A stretch of DNA of 60,000 bases from Symbiodinium natans (GCA_905221605.1 CAJNDS010002186.1:131001-191000), one strand, 5' to 3'; shown: positions 11,001-23,053, counted from the first letter of the stretch. The notes: generated by a model not told the origin, from the letters alone. A program made the numbers and translations.

Positions 11001-14000
11001 AAGCCAGGCAGACAACATCGCCTCTGCGTTGGGCAATTCGCAGCCGCGTGCTAAAGCAGCCGGCACACTTCTCCACAGATCCCTCTACGGATACTACGTG
11101 CACCACGCGACCCATGCGCTCCGGGGACTCACTCATTCACCACCGTTTCCTGTGAAAAGGGGAATGGCAGGCTCGGAGTAGAGGGGTGAAGACCAAAGCT
11201 CCGGTCACCACCCACCGCGGACGAGGGGGCCACAAATTCATGAAATGGATGGAGATGGTCGCTGCAAGACAAAAGGAGCCACCAAATCTTGTCAAGTCAG
11301 CTCATTCAGGCCAGCGCTCAGCTGCAGCATACAAGCACAACGCCACGGCGATGCACGAGTTGGTCGCATAACCACGGCACAGTTGGAGTTGGGCAAAGTG
11401 CATTAGGCGGGAACGCAGTTTTTCAGGAATGAGTACATCGCTACAGTATTTGTCTTCTCTCAGCACCTTATCCAAGCAGCTGACAGAGAAGCCGGAGACC
11501 GTGAAGCACTTTCAGGGGTCCGAACAGAAGTGGCGTTCACAGCCGCTGCAAGGCACATCAGCCTTGATTGGCTTAGGTTTCGGACTCATGCAAGGAGGAG
11601 GCCACTGCCAGGACGCTGCCCAAGAGGCAACACGGGTGGATGGGCCATGCGGCTTAGGGGTGCCAAGACGCCAAGCTCGTGGCTTTCGAATTTGGTGTCG
11701 CCATGGCACAGGGACGAGGCCTGGGATAGAACGTCGCGACAAGTCGCGATGACAACGTGATCCGGGCGATCTAAGACTGAGTGAGGAAGGTTCTATCGGC
11801 TCGAGAACGGTTGCTGAAACGAGCCTTGAAATCCACATTCTCAAGTTTAAAACACACACGCGGCTTGGCACCTTGCGCCCTTTTCGCGGCATCCTTGCCC
11901 CTTGCCGTCCTCTTTGTTGCTGAGGGGGGGGGGGGGGGGATCCTGCGGGTCCTTTCCTGCCCCACATGCCCAACACAACTTGTGGCATCGCCAGGTTTTT
12001 CCGCTGTCCTACCTGCGCGATTTCCCATGTTTCCCAGCCGTTGATGCCTCGCCCGCCCCTGGCGATAAATTCGTAACTCCCACTTTGTGTCAACGACGAT
12101 TTGGGCTCCTTATGCCTATGCATAGTATACTTCATTAAGCTGGCGAGGGAACCTACTTATTGCGCATAAACCGAAGACCCGAAGACCCAGGAAGCAATGT
12201 CGTTCTCGATCCGAGCGCCTGCAAGGAGGGAAAGGGAGGAGGGGAGGGACGTCCGTTGGCGACCGAAATCGTGCGAAAGTCAAGTCAGGGCCCCCGGCGT
12301 TTGTGTTAGCGCATATATAGTATGCATGTACAGATAGACCGGAGTGGATATACAAGCATACAAATTCTATATACACATCTGTATATGTAGAAAGAGACAC
12401 ACACACACATGCCCAGTCATGTTGGGCTCTCTTTGAACGAGATCGTGGGCAGCCCCGTAAGCGATGGGGGCCAGGCCTTTGAACTCCAAGGCTCCCTGGC
12501 AGGCCTTTGGCCGCTTTAGCCTTTTGCCATCTGAGGCCCTGTGGAAAAGTTTCGACCAGAAGTTGAGATCCAAGGCCTCGAGGCTTTGAGTCTTCGAGGC
12601 TTCAAGAACCTGAACCCCATTAAAGAGTTTTCACAAGCAAGGAGGGTTCAGCTGCCTCCTGGACCACCCCAACCCCCCATGCTGGATTGATGGAGACAAG
12701 TTGCCCAAATATGCTGTTGTTACAGGATGCGTCAAGATGCGTATTGATGCATCTCATGGTGATGCATATGAAGGTCAGCCCAAGTGACAGCCATCTCAGC
12801 TCGCTTGTACCAATCTTCAGCCATCTTGTCAGCTTGCTCCTCTGGTTATCACAACTTCACAGCGATTCATGAGAAGTCAACCAAAAGCTATGTACGTCCT
12901 TTTGGGTTTGTAGCCTTCTCTGCGTTGCGAGCACCTGACATGCCAGATGAGCGAATGAACCGTCCTCAGCGACTACTCTGCGCGCATGGCCTCGGCGTAG
13001 GACTGCCTCACTTTAATGAGGTCGCCCTGACAAAATCACAGCATTGACGGTAAAACGATTAAACTTCATGAGTACATTCAAAACAGTGTCTCTCGGCAGG
13101 TCGTGGCAGAAGCAGAATCCCCACACCAGCCTGCATCTCATCCAAGGCCTGATTCATCACTTAGTCAAGAAGATATCGGCTTTCTGACCGCGCTTCTTTC
13201 AACTATTGGAGGTAGAAGCCACATCGCGCTTGGAGCTTAGCTCCTTTCTTGCTCTCGGGTCACAAAGCGTCAAAGAGTCGTGGGGCCCTGGCCTGATCAA
13301 GGACCTTCTCGGGATCTTCCAAGCCCTGTAGAACCTGATAACAGCAACACACACCCGCCAAACGCGGCAGCCTTTTAAAAACTGGGGACCGGGACCTCAA
13401 CGCTACGAGCATCGTGTCATGTCGTCATGTCGTGTCCAGCTCCAGGTTCAGTTTGGCAGTTGCCATTGCAAAACTTGCCACATCGTTGTGCCACACCCTG
13501 GGACGGACTTGGCTTTTCTGGTTTTCTGGTGCTCAAAGCCTGATGGTCCAATGCAGCTCAAGAGCCGTGCGCCTCTCGCGCTAACCGAATTCGGCACACG
13601 GCCCTCCGAGAGCTGCCGACCTGCGCATGCCCTGTACATCGTTGCAGATGTTGCAACGTGTGCAACCGCAAGGTCTTGGATCGGTGCGCTGGCCGGGCAG
13701 TGTTGTCTAAGGCAGGTACATATTTAACAGGAACATCCTAAGGTAATTCCGGAGACAGCACGAAACAGTGCTGCTTGTCTCTTCGATTCGTTCTACTTGC
13801 TTGCCCAGCCCGCGCACAACTTGTCACATACCGATTTCAAGGAGTTAAAGCGCATGCGACATCTCAGGCACTCTGCATGGTGCAGTCAGAGGACATCGGC
13901 ATGCATTCTGCAACCCATATTCACGACCTTCCTGTGCTGCACATCTCATCCAAGCTGCTTCCTCTCAATCCGGCCTGCCGAAATACCATTCAATGAATTC

Positions 14001-17000
14001 ACGGGAACTCTGGCTTGTTTCTGGCAGTTTTCTAGCTCTCGTTGACTGCTTAAACACTTGCTCGGAACGATATCCCTGGTGTCACCGAGAGGCCTGACTT
14101 CCATGCGTCCACGAAAGCTTGGATAGATTCCGCGGTGATTGGTCCGGCTTCGGCGACGAAGTATGCTCCTCCAATCTGACAGGCTGGTTCTGAAGGAAGC
14201 TGCTCGGCTGTTGGAGCTATACTTCTCACATTTCCAGCTATTCACCCAAAGTTCACACCTAAATTTTGGACGGAGACGGACCGTCACTTGGAATATCCAT
14301 GAGCGCCATGCTGACCGGCAGCTTCTCGAGCGCTTTGCCTGCTGAGGGGCCGGAGCCACAAAGACGGGCCACAGTGTCACTTTTGGTAGCTCAGCATACA
14401 TGATTTCTATGCCTAGATTCTATCGTCCTGTATAGTATACACATACATATGTATATATATATATATATATATGCTTACACAAAAACAGCTGCTCCAGCCT
14501 GAGGACACCAGCGCGTGGCAGTCTCCGCAGAAGTCGAAATCGCAGCCTTCTCCGAAGAAAATCAAAAGGAACACTTCAACAAATCTGAATCACACGAACA
14601 CAGCATGGCCAATGCAGAGGCTGAGGGCGCTGAACAAACGAAAAAGCAACCAACAGCAATTTGTCACCACACGAAAGGTGGGGCCTGCGGTGCACCGGTA
14701 CCTCTCCTTGCCAGCACCAGCCTGACCTAGGACGATGTGGATTCCACTGAACAAAAACCGGAGCGATGCAGTAGGTCGGTAGGGGGTCAGCCGCAGCCAT
14801 CGCATCCCCAGCTGCTCGATTCCTTCCAAGCTCGAGCATATCGCCGCCCGTCAAAAGACTCATAGGAATCGACAGCAAGCGAGCTGCATCAGGCTTTAAG
14901 AAGCCTCCTTCTTCTCAAGGGGATGCTCATGTGGAGATGGAGGTAGCGACTGCAAGCCTTAGCGGTGTTTTTGGCTGCGTGGTGAACTGCCTCTTCAGAG
15001 TTCTACATCTTGCCATGCAGCCGATCATTCTGCGAATCTGCCCAGCCAGGGGGTCGCTCCTCGTTGCGATGCTGAAGGCCACTTCAGGCGCATCTGCCTT
15101 TGCTGCCTAGGGCCAAGGGCGAAAGCTGTCGGCGTGTATGGCTCAGCAATGCAGCAAGTCTGCTGCTTTACCTAAGCCTTAAGCAATCTCCACTACAACA
15201 ACAGGGCCCGCGGGCCTTCTGCTGTTCAACATATTTCGACGCGACCGCAGTTAAAGCTTCCTCGACCGCCTGCTTCTCGGACGCGCTGCTCATCTCGCAG
15301 AAAACCTGATATTTGGGCGACGTCAAAGCAAACGCTGTCAGCAACCAGAACTCCTTCGCGCCTAATGAAGCATGGCGCACTTGACACTTGACTTTTGGCA
15401 GCAGGTTGGCCGCGACACTTGTTTGCCAGGCTTTACATGCCTTTTCTGTGAACAGGAGAACACACTGACAGAGTAAGGCAAAACGGAGCTGATTCCTCCA
15501 GAAAAACGAGCACCGTGGGCACTTCCTCAATGTCGCCAGGACCTCCGGCCAGGTTGTGCACCTGCGTACTGAGACGATGCGATCCATGTGGATGCTGAGT
15601 CTGATGGTTCAGTCCCAAGGGCTGGCTTGGGGTACCAGGGCAGACTTTGCCCCTCAGGATCTCCAGAGACAGCTTCTCGTCCTTTGAGCGTGACGACTTC
15701 CAAGTTCGAATCCAGAACCACCTGCTGCAGGTGAACTTCAGCGACACACTGCATTATGAACATGGGATTCCGCACACCGGATGTGCATGATGTGCCATGC
15801 GTGTGCCATGCGTGCAGCACACTGCAGCTCAGGAGCAAGGGAAGGGATGCCACCTACCTTGAACTGCTTTGAAAGCTGCTCCTGCTTTGAGCAGCAGGAG
15901 GAGAGCATAGGGATGAGAACACACGTGTCTTTGTTTTTGAATGGCCTCTTATGCAAACTCGCGCTCTCCTTGAGCTCCCTGTCTTTGTAGTCCAGTGCCA
16001 ACCACGGCATCTCCTTGAAGTACCCCTCGAATTGGCCCTCGTCTTTATCCGAAGACACGAAGACCACCTCCAGGCCTTTCGCACTGAGGTCCTCTCTGCA
16101 TTCAATTTTTGCACGTAATTGGCACTCTTGCACACTCTTCTCTCATTATTCTCTCATTTCTTCTCTTTATTTTTCGCACTGACAATTTTGTAACTTGCTC
16201 TCCTTCTTGTACCACTCAGCCAGCTTCGGGGTGAAGCCCCGACACGGGGGACACCAGTGCGCGCTGAAATACCTTCTCTGCAACTTCGTGTTCTTGTTGC
16301 AACTTCTTGTTGCAACTTGAGGCACATGCGACCAAAAGAACAGAACAAGCAGGGGCCAGCAGCCGCCGACAAAGCGGGGTTTTGAAAGGTTACCGACAGC
16401 TGGCAAATGCTGATCCTACGCTGAGGTGCAATGCTAGTGCTTTCTTCCCTGCCATTGCCTCCCAGGCCGCAACGTCTTTGCTTCTCACACGTTGCATCAA
16501 AATCCTATCGCAAACTTTCAAGCTTCTGGCCTGAGTGAGCGACATCTCTGCCGCACTGCCCGCAGTGTTTGTCAGCTTCATCTGATGGAGGAGATCGCTC
16601 GTCTTCGGCGGAATCCTCGATGAGTATGCAACGCATGTGGGGAGGCAACGAATATTCAAAATCTCTGCCGGCCAGAGAGCTCGCAGACATACAGCTAACT
16701 GCTGGTTCCGATCTGGGTTTACGTTAACGGAGAGTTCTCAGCGAGACTATCTTGTCCACGACCAAGGGGATAAGCGTATGGCAGTTGCAGGCACCCTGAT
16801 CTGCTAAGAATCGCATTGTTGGTATCTACAGCTCACTTTGTACAGAACCCACCCAGGCTACACGTGAATCAGATCTGCCTCCTCGTCCAGAAAGGTTGGA
16901 GCAGGAGTAATGACAAGATTGTCAGAATCACTCAACTCAATCAGAAATTGCGAAAGTGCGTGGACCATCGTGGACAAAGCTTCCACGGAAACTTCTTGCC

Positions 17001-18408
17001 CTCGGGATCTTCAGCGACTGCTTGACGGCCATCTGTGGTGATGACCTTGGGGAAGTGCGTAATGTTTACAGGATGCCTAGTGCCAGAAAAGGGGGGCCTG
17101 TGAGTAGCCGAAAAGCTGAATAGAGCGCAAACAACAGATCGACTGGCAAGTACATCCACAGCAGGCCAATCCATTTCATTCACTGTGGCGATGACTTCTC
17201 CACTTGGCTCCAAAATCACGAGCGATGGAATACCACGGACCTGCACGGCTCAAAGCCAAAGACACTGCAGATGCGAAGGTGCAACGAAAGATGGAAGTAT
17301 ACCTTGAACTTCTTGTTGAGCTTCGTGCTGACCTCCTGATAACGGAAAAAAGTTTGAGACAACGGCTAGCCACAGCGCTACAGCGGTGCATGTGTTTAAG
17401 GGCACTGGGAGAACTAAGGGGACTGGGAAGCCCCAGCACTCTTGTGACTTGTTTTCGGCCTTCTGGGCGAAGTCCACGGCGAGCCAAGGCATTTCCGCGA
17501 AGTACTCCTTGAATTCTTCCTCGGAGTGATCGCCGGACACGAAGACAACCTCCAAGCCTTTGGCCTGCAGATCCTCGGAGCGATTTGAGGCAGAAAAAGC
17601 AAAAGAGAGAGCAGCCGGTTGCACTCTCCATACTCTCCGTCCTTCTTGTACCACTGGACCAGCTGGGGGGTGAAGCCACGGCATGGCGGGCACCAGTGCG
17701 CGCTAAAGTACCTGAACTCTTGCCAAGCACTGGCAAGGGCACCAAAATGGGTCAGACTGAGGGACTTTTTAGCTGAAGTGCAGTGCGATAGCCTTGGCGT
17801 CCTTCAAGGCCTTCATCCCACTCAATCATTAGTCTTTGAATAGAACATTCATGGAGATATGGTTCATCGCACACGTGTGCCAGGTGCCTCTGACGTGGAC
17901 TTCTCAGAGTCTTTCGCCAACAAGGAGTGGCCCAAGAGATCGACCAAGGCCATGGCGAGACAACGGGATTGAGCGCAGCTTTAGCAGCTAAAAGTTTGAT
18001 TTCAGGTTGCTGGCGGGCAACCACGAGGGCAACCACGAACCTATGACATCCAATGACGCAAGCGATGTCACACGAGATCTGAAAGGGTGCCTTGTTCACG
18101 TTGGCCTTCGCAACTCGTGCAAACCGCTCGAAAAGGTTATCGCCAGCAAGGCGAACCTCAGCACTTTTGCCAAGTGAGGGGGTCTGAACATGTCTGAACC
18201 GACTCTGAAGAGCCGCACAGGCTGCACGGGCTGCACGGGCTGCACAGTCTGAGCCGAGACACTGTAGGAGGGGTGGAAATTGCCCTGGACGGCAAGCGCC
18301 TGACGAAGTAGCCGCTTGCAACGTGCGCCGCTTCAGAATCCCAGCGCAGGACACGGATGTAGCACTCTGAGGCCCGAGCGGGCCAACAAAGGTCAGTCCG
18401 ATCTGCAT
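8013..18408 (-). CDS. VIPP1: VIPP1/IM30 (PspA family) plastid membrane-remodelling protein, about 17 exons
   Basis: Family role (known): ESCRT-III-like protein that forms rings or rods on thylakoid and inner-envelope membranes. Hand-joined exons (minus strand): 18156-18091, 13334-13293, 13148-13131, 13026-12979, 12934-12899, 12839-12789, 10071-10006, 9919-9882, 9761-9722, 9630-9607, 9546-9496, 9228-9160, 9103-9077, 8484-8461, 8359-8349, 8245-8191, 8072-8013. All junctions keep frame. The product follows plant and cyanobacterial VIPP1 along its length: [134 protein letters not shown]. The first exon may extend in frame to an ATG at 18408, giving an Ala/Arg/Ser-rich leader with an FVGP motif that could be a transit peptide; that start is inference. 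If the last exon is not spliced, a stop follows near 7956. Intron 1 (18090-13335) contains the whole nucleoredoxin gene. Identity is very sure; the exact ends are not. Confidence 0.9.
11924..11940. repeat. Poly-G run
   Basis: About 16 consecutive G, inside the large VIPP1 intron (10072-12788). That intron otherwise shows no supported gene. Confidence 0.9.
13946..17953 (-). CDS. NXN: Nucleoredoxin with two WCPPC thioredoxin-like domains, about 19 exons
   Basis: Thiol-disulfide oxidoreductase of the nucleoredoxin/tryparedoxin family. ATG at 17953 ([19 protein letters not shown]), stop at 13946 (GRIERKQLG, then TGA). Exons: 17953-17888, 17810-17773, 17702-17642, 17573-17460, 17335-17303, 17240-17196, one ending FPWK near 16983-17065, a candidate 16930-16882, 16458-16421, 16263-16203, 16091-15969, 15881-15837, 15721-15623, 15561-15490, 15305-15216, 15097-15022, 14338-14282, 14168-14094, 13974-13946. 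Domain 1: [62 protein letters not shown]. Domain 2: [68 protein letters not shown]. The C-terminal third domain ([32 protein letters not shown]) lacks the active site, as is usual in the family. The linker exon between domains is the weakest call. The gene lies wholly inside VIPP1 intron 1, same strand. Confidence 0.93.
14451..14472. repeat. (TA)n
   Basis: Dinucleotide repeat within a nucleoredoxin intron. Confidence 0.9.
17979..17989 (-). promoter_or_regulatory. Possible spliced-leader acceptor upstream of nucleoredoxin ATG
   Basis: Dinoflagellate mRNAs receive a trans-spliced leader at an AG. On the minus strand two AGs (at 17989-17988 and 17980-17979, the first after ATCAAACTTTT) precede the ATG at 17953 by roughly 25-35 bases. 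Position fits; there is no direct evidence of use. Confidence 0.25.
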
Positions 18409-18440
18409 GCACCTATTGGAATACTGTGAGAACAGTTACC

Positions 18441-18500
18441 AGTCGAATACTGTGTTTCTACTAGAATACTGATCGAATACTGTGTTTCTACTGCTTGGAA
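18441..18500. repeat. Short duplication, unit about 31 bp
   Basis: TCGAATACTGTGTTTCTACT occurs twice in tandem, flanked by further partial GAATACTG copies, just upstream of the putative VIPP1 start. Confidence 0.75.
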
Positions 18501-20419
18501 TCTGAGAATGCCAGAAGGGGGCCATTTCCGTTGAACCCTCGATCGCTAGGCACATGTGTTTCGTCGAGTCGAACACAATCAGAGACTTCATTCCCACAGC
18601 GCACTCCCCAAAACTTGGGTAAGACTGCTGCAAGTGAGCTGCTGCAAAGTGGTCACGTTGTGGAAGACTGGGAAAAGACTGGGAAAAGACTGCGGGATGA
18701 CTTCCGACATCTCGAGAAGTTGGCGTCGGTGTTGCAGATGGCGCAGATGGCGCTGTTACTTAGACGGTTTGGGGCTGCATCAGGAGTAGGACTGAGTAGG
18801 ATGTAAGCTGGAGAAGATCAGAGATGCGATTCGCGTACGAAAACTGGAACTTCTCAGGTATGACTCTTTAGGACGCTTGCTACGCATTTGGGGGTGCACG
18901 TCGCTAGCACTCAACCAGGAAATGATCCTTGCATTGTTGTCCATGCACTGGGTCTCTTGGCCCTCTAGGCCCTCTAGGCGTCCGTGCACAGCTGCCATGA
19001 AGGCAGCGGGCACCGTCAGGCTGCGGGAACGGCCTAGGTGTCAGTGTTGGTGCCACGCATTGGACTGCACTGCTTTGCGAGCCTTGCCTCTGCGCATGCT
19101 TGGCATCGCGAAAACAAGGCAGGGACAAATCACAATCCTAAATCCTGACCTGCGTCTTGAAGCAATGCATCCGCAATCAATCACACGCAGGTTGTCGGTT
19201 TATAAGACAGATTTCCACAACTCTTTGGGATCTCTGGTCTGGAGAGGCCAGCACTCGAACCACTAAGTACGACAATGACAATTTGGATTGACCGCTCGTC
19301 TACATGCGATTAAAGTCCGAGACTGTTCCATGACGCTGTGTGAAGAAAGAAATCCTCTCAGACGAAGCTCTTAAATACTGGCATTTCGAAGCCTTTTTCG
19401 AGAGATGCTCCTCTCTTTACGCAACTCTCGCTTTTTTCCTTTTGTTGTCACTCTCTTTTTTCCCAAGCACGCGATGTCAGCGCATCCTCAGACTGATGCG
19501 CTCGCCCATCCTGCGGGCACCAAGCAAAAAAACTTCTTCAAGCAACACTGATAACACTGCAAAGCAAAGTCAAGAACGCTTTGGGGACTTAGGCTCGGCA
19601 GGTTTTCGGGGCTTCATGAACCCCAAAGCAAAGGGTGTTTCTAATATTTTTCTAATCGAAGCAGAGGGGCGTGAGCTTCTTACAGCATTACAGGCTGTTT
19701 CTCGGCTTGAAATACATGAGCTGGGCTTGGCCCCGCAAAAACGTGGCAAGATGATTCAGGCCGGAGGGTTTGGAGCTTGCAATGCCTGGCGCAGCTACAT
19801 GTGGGGTTCTTGGGCCAACCGCACCCCCACCCCCCCTTTCATGTTTTTGAGTACGAGCCTGGCGAACGTGTCCTGTGGGATCCGGCAGGCTTCCCCGATG
19901 GCATGGTGGAGACATTCGCTGCCAGCAGCCGGAGCTCCACATGATACAGTTTCACTTTCAATGCTGGTGGAAATCGTGGGCAAGTGTCCGAGCAATGTCT
20001 CGGCATCCGCCAGTTTGCCGTTGGATGGGCCCAGCGGCTGAGGAGGCAAGGCACAAATCCTTGCACCCATGCACCCTGCGAGGCTTCATGGGATCACTCG
20101 CCTGCTGATTCGGCTGGCATGTCCAACATCGCAAGGCAGGCACAAGAGCTTTTGGCCCAAAGAAGCCTGGCAATGATGGCTGCCATTGGCTTGTTCTTTC
20201 CGACGTTGTCACCATCCGTGGCGGTGTGATGGGGTGTAGGGCATTGCTCGTCTTTTGGCTGCAGTGCTCAAGTTGAGGGCAATCTTCAATGAGCGCCTGC
20301 AAATTCGATGTTAATCCCTTGACATTTCGTTAAAGGCTGAACGGCATGAGCTGCCAACTTTGTTCAGGCCTGGGGTTTGGTCTAACACATCTTGTTTGCC
20401 AAAGCCCTTGCGGCAGATT

Positions 20420-21345
20420 TCTGATTGGCAGAGTCCATTTCTGAGAGAGAGCATACTGCTTCGAAAACTGCCTTGCTCTCAACTTATTGCGGGCTGCGAC
20501 TTTTACGGAGATGGGGTCAAGCCGATCCACACCAGGCAGCCGTGCACAGCAACCAGTGCCCGACGAGTTCAAGAGAACCTGTCCCCCACCTCCACCGCAG
20601 CCGGGAGAGGGTCTAACTGGTAACGGGCTAGCACTGCGACTAGCAAGATAAGGGCTCGGTACATGCTGCCCCATGGGTTGCGCTTGGGCATCTTGAGTGT
20701 CTACGTGGTGACGCCCATATGCCCACCCAGCCTTGTAAGCTGAAACGCTTGCTGCGAGGCCCAACCGCAGCATAACCGAAATTCAGCCCCGGATTCTGGA
20801 GAAAGAAAGAAACAACGAGCCTCTTCCGCTTCTTTTTGCGTGCCAGACCTGACATGCAGTTCCAAAACTCAAATACAGCGTGCAGTCTACGGGAGGCGCT
20901 TCAAGAATTCTCGCTTGCATCACGGTTTGTCTTGTTCATGGCCCAGAGCTCGGGTGCTTTCGGCCTTCGCATAAGCTCACAAGCTTGATCACAGCAAGTC
21001 AGTCTCTAGGTAGTGCTCACCGTCGAAAGCTTCTCAGAGGCTCGAACCCAAGCGGCCTCTCTTCTGAGAGGCAAGGTTGGCCAGTCGGCAACTTCCAACC
21101 TTAATAAGCACTTGAAGAACGATAACAATCATCTAAAAGACACCAAATGTACTTCTGAGCTTTGGGCTCTCAGGCTCAGGGAAAAGTCGGGCCAAATTAG
21201 AGCCTGTCACCTGGTGCTGGGGCAGCTGCTAGCAGCTGCAGCAGAAGGGTTTCCATGCGATTGCAGCAAGATCCGGTCACGTGCCTCCTTGTCCAGCATG
21301 AATGAAACCCGAGCCCAATCCTCAGTGCTGAATACCCGGAACTGA
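20420..21345 (-). CDS. Candidate exons of an unidentified protein
   Basis: Minus-strand exon at about 21345-21225 reads FRVFSTEDWARVSFMLDKEA then RDRILLQSHGNPSAAAASS after an AG acceptor. Lower down, 20950-20890 reads ELMRRPKAPELWAMNKTNRD and 20620-20430 reads LPGVDRLDPISVKVAARNK. The first is the most protein-like. No family recognised; joining these into one gene is inference. Confidence 0.32.
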
Positions 21346-21993
21346 GGAGGTGCTCGATGCAATGAGTGTCTACTCAGGCGCTCAGCCTTCACCGGATATT
21401 CCAGGGTTTGACTGGCACCTGTGCCAACTGTGGCTGCACATTCAACACTTTCGACAAGCCTGCAGCTCACAAGGAAGTTTCCAGGCCCCAGCCCCACCAA
21501 CGGGTCATGAATGTCACGTGCGGGCACGCTGCTTTTACCACTACCCCTACGCTTCCTGCGCTTCCTGCACTGCAGGGAGCACCACGACTGCCCCAAGCAC
21601 ACTGAGAGAGCAAAGCCGAGCTGAATGCTTGCACAACATCCGTTCTGGAGAACAATGACATCGAATGACACTCCCATGACGCATGCAGTTTCCCCTGGTA
21701 GCAATGCAATATCGCTGGCAAAGGAATGCGAAGCTGCTGACCCTTCAGCCGGGAACGCTCAGAACACCTGTTTTTGGTCCCGGTTCCCCTGTCCACCTCC
21801 TAGCCGGGAAGGGAATTAAATCACCTGTCACAGAACAGCAATGTTCAACTGCTAGTCCAGCAAGCCAATGGTAGGAGGGCGGCAGTAGAGTGGCCAAAAG
21901 CTGAAACTTCGCAATAACTCAAATCAGCTCGGCTGAGTGCGATTTGTACAGAAGCCGATGGTCAGTGAGCGTCGGCCAATTGGCAGATGTCTG

Positions 21994-22388
21994 CTATGAA
22001 AAGGTGTCGCAGCTGTCGTAGCGCACGTAGACATCTTGCTCATGATCATTGAAAGTGTGAAACTGAACGGTGTCAAAGGTCAAACCATACATGTCCTGCT
22101 GAAATCGACGTCGCTGTCGCTCTCGCCAGCAGTAAAACAGCACCTCAGAGCTTTGGCGGATGGAGATTACATCGATTTTGGTTTCAACGAAGAACGCCTT
22201 GCCTCAGCTGGAAGCCCGGCTTAGCGAGAGATGAGGCATGCCGTAAATGTAATGTTGGGACTGTTGGGATGAACTGTGGCATATTGCGGTATGCCCGTTG
22301 ATATGCTGCGCGAAGACTGCAGCCAGTTGGCTCCAGCAGCAATGCCAAGGACAAGCAGCACCCGAAAGAAGCCGGCGACGCCAACTTC
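21994..22388 (-). CDS. Candidate membrane protein, TM exon plus C-terminal exon
   Basis: Minus-strand exon starting at 22388 after a CATTTGCAG acceptor reads EVGVAGFFRVLLVLGIAAGA, one hydrophobic membrane-spanning segment. A second open stretch from about 22197 to a stop at 21994 reads AFFVETKIDVISIRQSSEV, later YGLTFDTVQFHTFNDHEQD. It is rich in aromatic residues and looks coding. The opposite strand is also open over 22036-22224 (SVKLNGVKGQTIHVLLKSTS), so the strand of the second exon is not certain; I prefer minus because every identified gene is minus. Confidence 0.38.
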
Positions 22389-22977
22389 CTGCAAATGCGA
22401 TGGATGCAACAAAGCAGCTTAAATGTAAAGATTAGGCATGATTGCATGTCGCGCACGCTTGGCTTGTGTACCTAACGGGACCGATGGCAGCCTCCTCATG
22501 AGTTGCGGCCAACACATGTGTTGATTACCTACCTGCCCCACTGGGGTACATTTCGAGGGACATTGATGGTCAAGGCTTCCGCCCCATCAACTTATGTTGC
22601 CGGCGTAGCTGCATATATTTCTATATATACATATATTTTTTAATCTGTTTTATTTACTTATTTTGAGAAGCTTCGCCGCGCATAATGCCTGGGGCACATT
22701 GATCACTGGCGACGAACCTCAACCACATGCTGCCAAGAGCGTTCGGCAAATCCCCCTCATCTTGACACACGCCTGACAATCGCCTCGCCAGACCACCATA
22801 CCTCTAGCCCTTCCAACCTCATGCTCTGTTCGGCATGTTAAGACTGAAGTCACAAACTGACGAAATAAAGTCTCATTGGACTGTTGATGTCAGATGGTTT
22901 CTTTGCAGCATTCAGCCTTGTTCGTAATTAGTTTCGAAAGCAGCTAACCAAAGTTATCTAGTCCTTGGGCTGTGCCG

Positions 22978-23006
22978 TGTGTGTATTGTGTGTGTGTGTG
23001 TGTGTA
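22978..23006. repeat. (GT)n
   Basis: Dinucleotide repeat next to a candidate minus-strand exon. Confidence 0.9.
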
Positions 23007-23053
23007 TGTTCCTCATACTGTCTTGGCTGAAGAGCATCGGGCCAAGCATCGAA

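Larger units (their letters stand above)
13335..18090 (-). other. VIPP1 intron 1 hosting the nucleoredoxin gene
   Basis: The exon ending KANVNK (18091) and the exon starting [11 protein letters not shown] (13334) are adjacent in plant VIPP1 (KSYANALISSFEDPEK region), so the 4,756 bp between them is one intron, GC donor and AG|G acceptor. The nucleoredoxin coding region fills 13946-17953 and leaves 137 bp on one side and 611 bp on the other. Confidence 0.8.

Noticed and set aside
14576-14878. Minus-strand 100-codon ORF in the nucleoredoxin region
   Set aside because: The phase-perfect join 15022 to 14338 (ATC G|GC) skips it, so it is intronic.
16390-16690. Open frames [18 protein letters not shown] and MNIRCLPTC as nucleoredoxin linker
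   Set aside because: They do not match the family or the required phases; the 16930-16882 candidate fits phase better.
19340-20041. Plus-strand 233-codon ORF, longest plus frame near 20 kb
   Set aside because: Mixed composition with low-complexity parts, no domain, and the minus frames are also partly open; not enough to call a gene.
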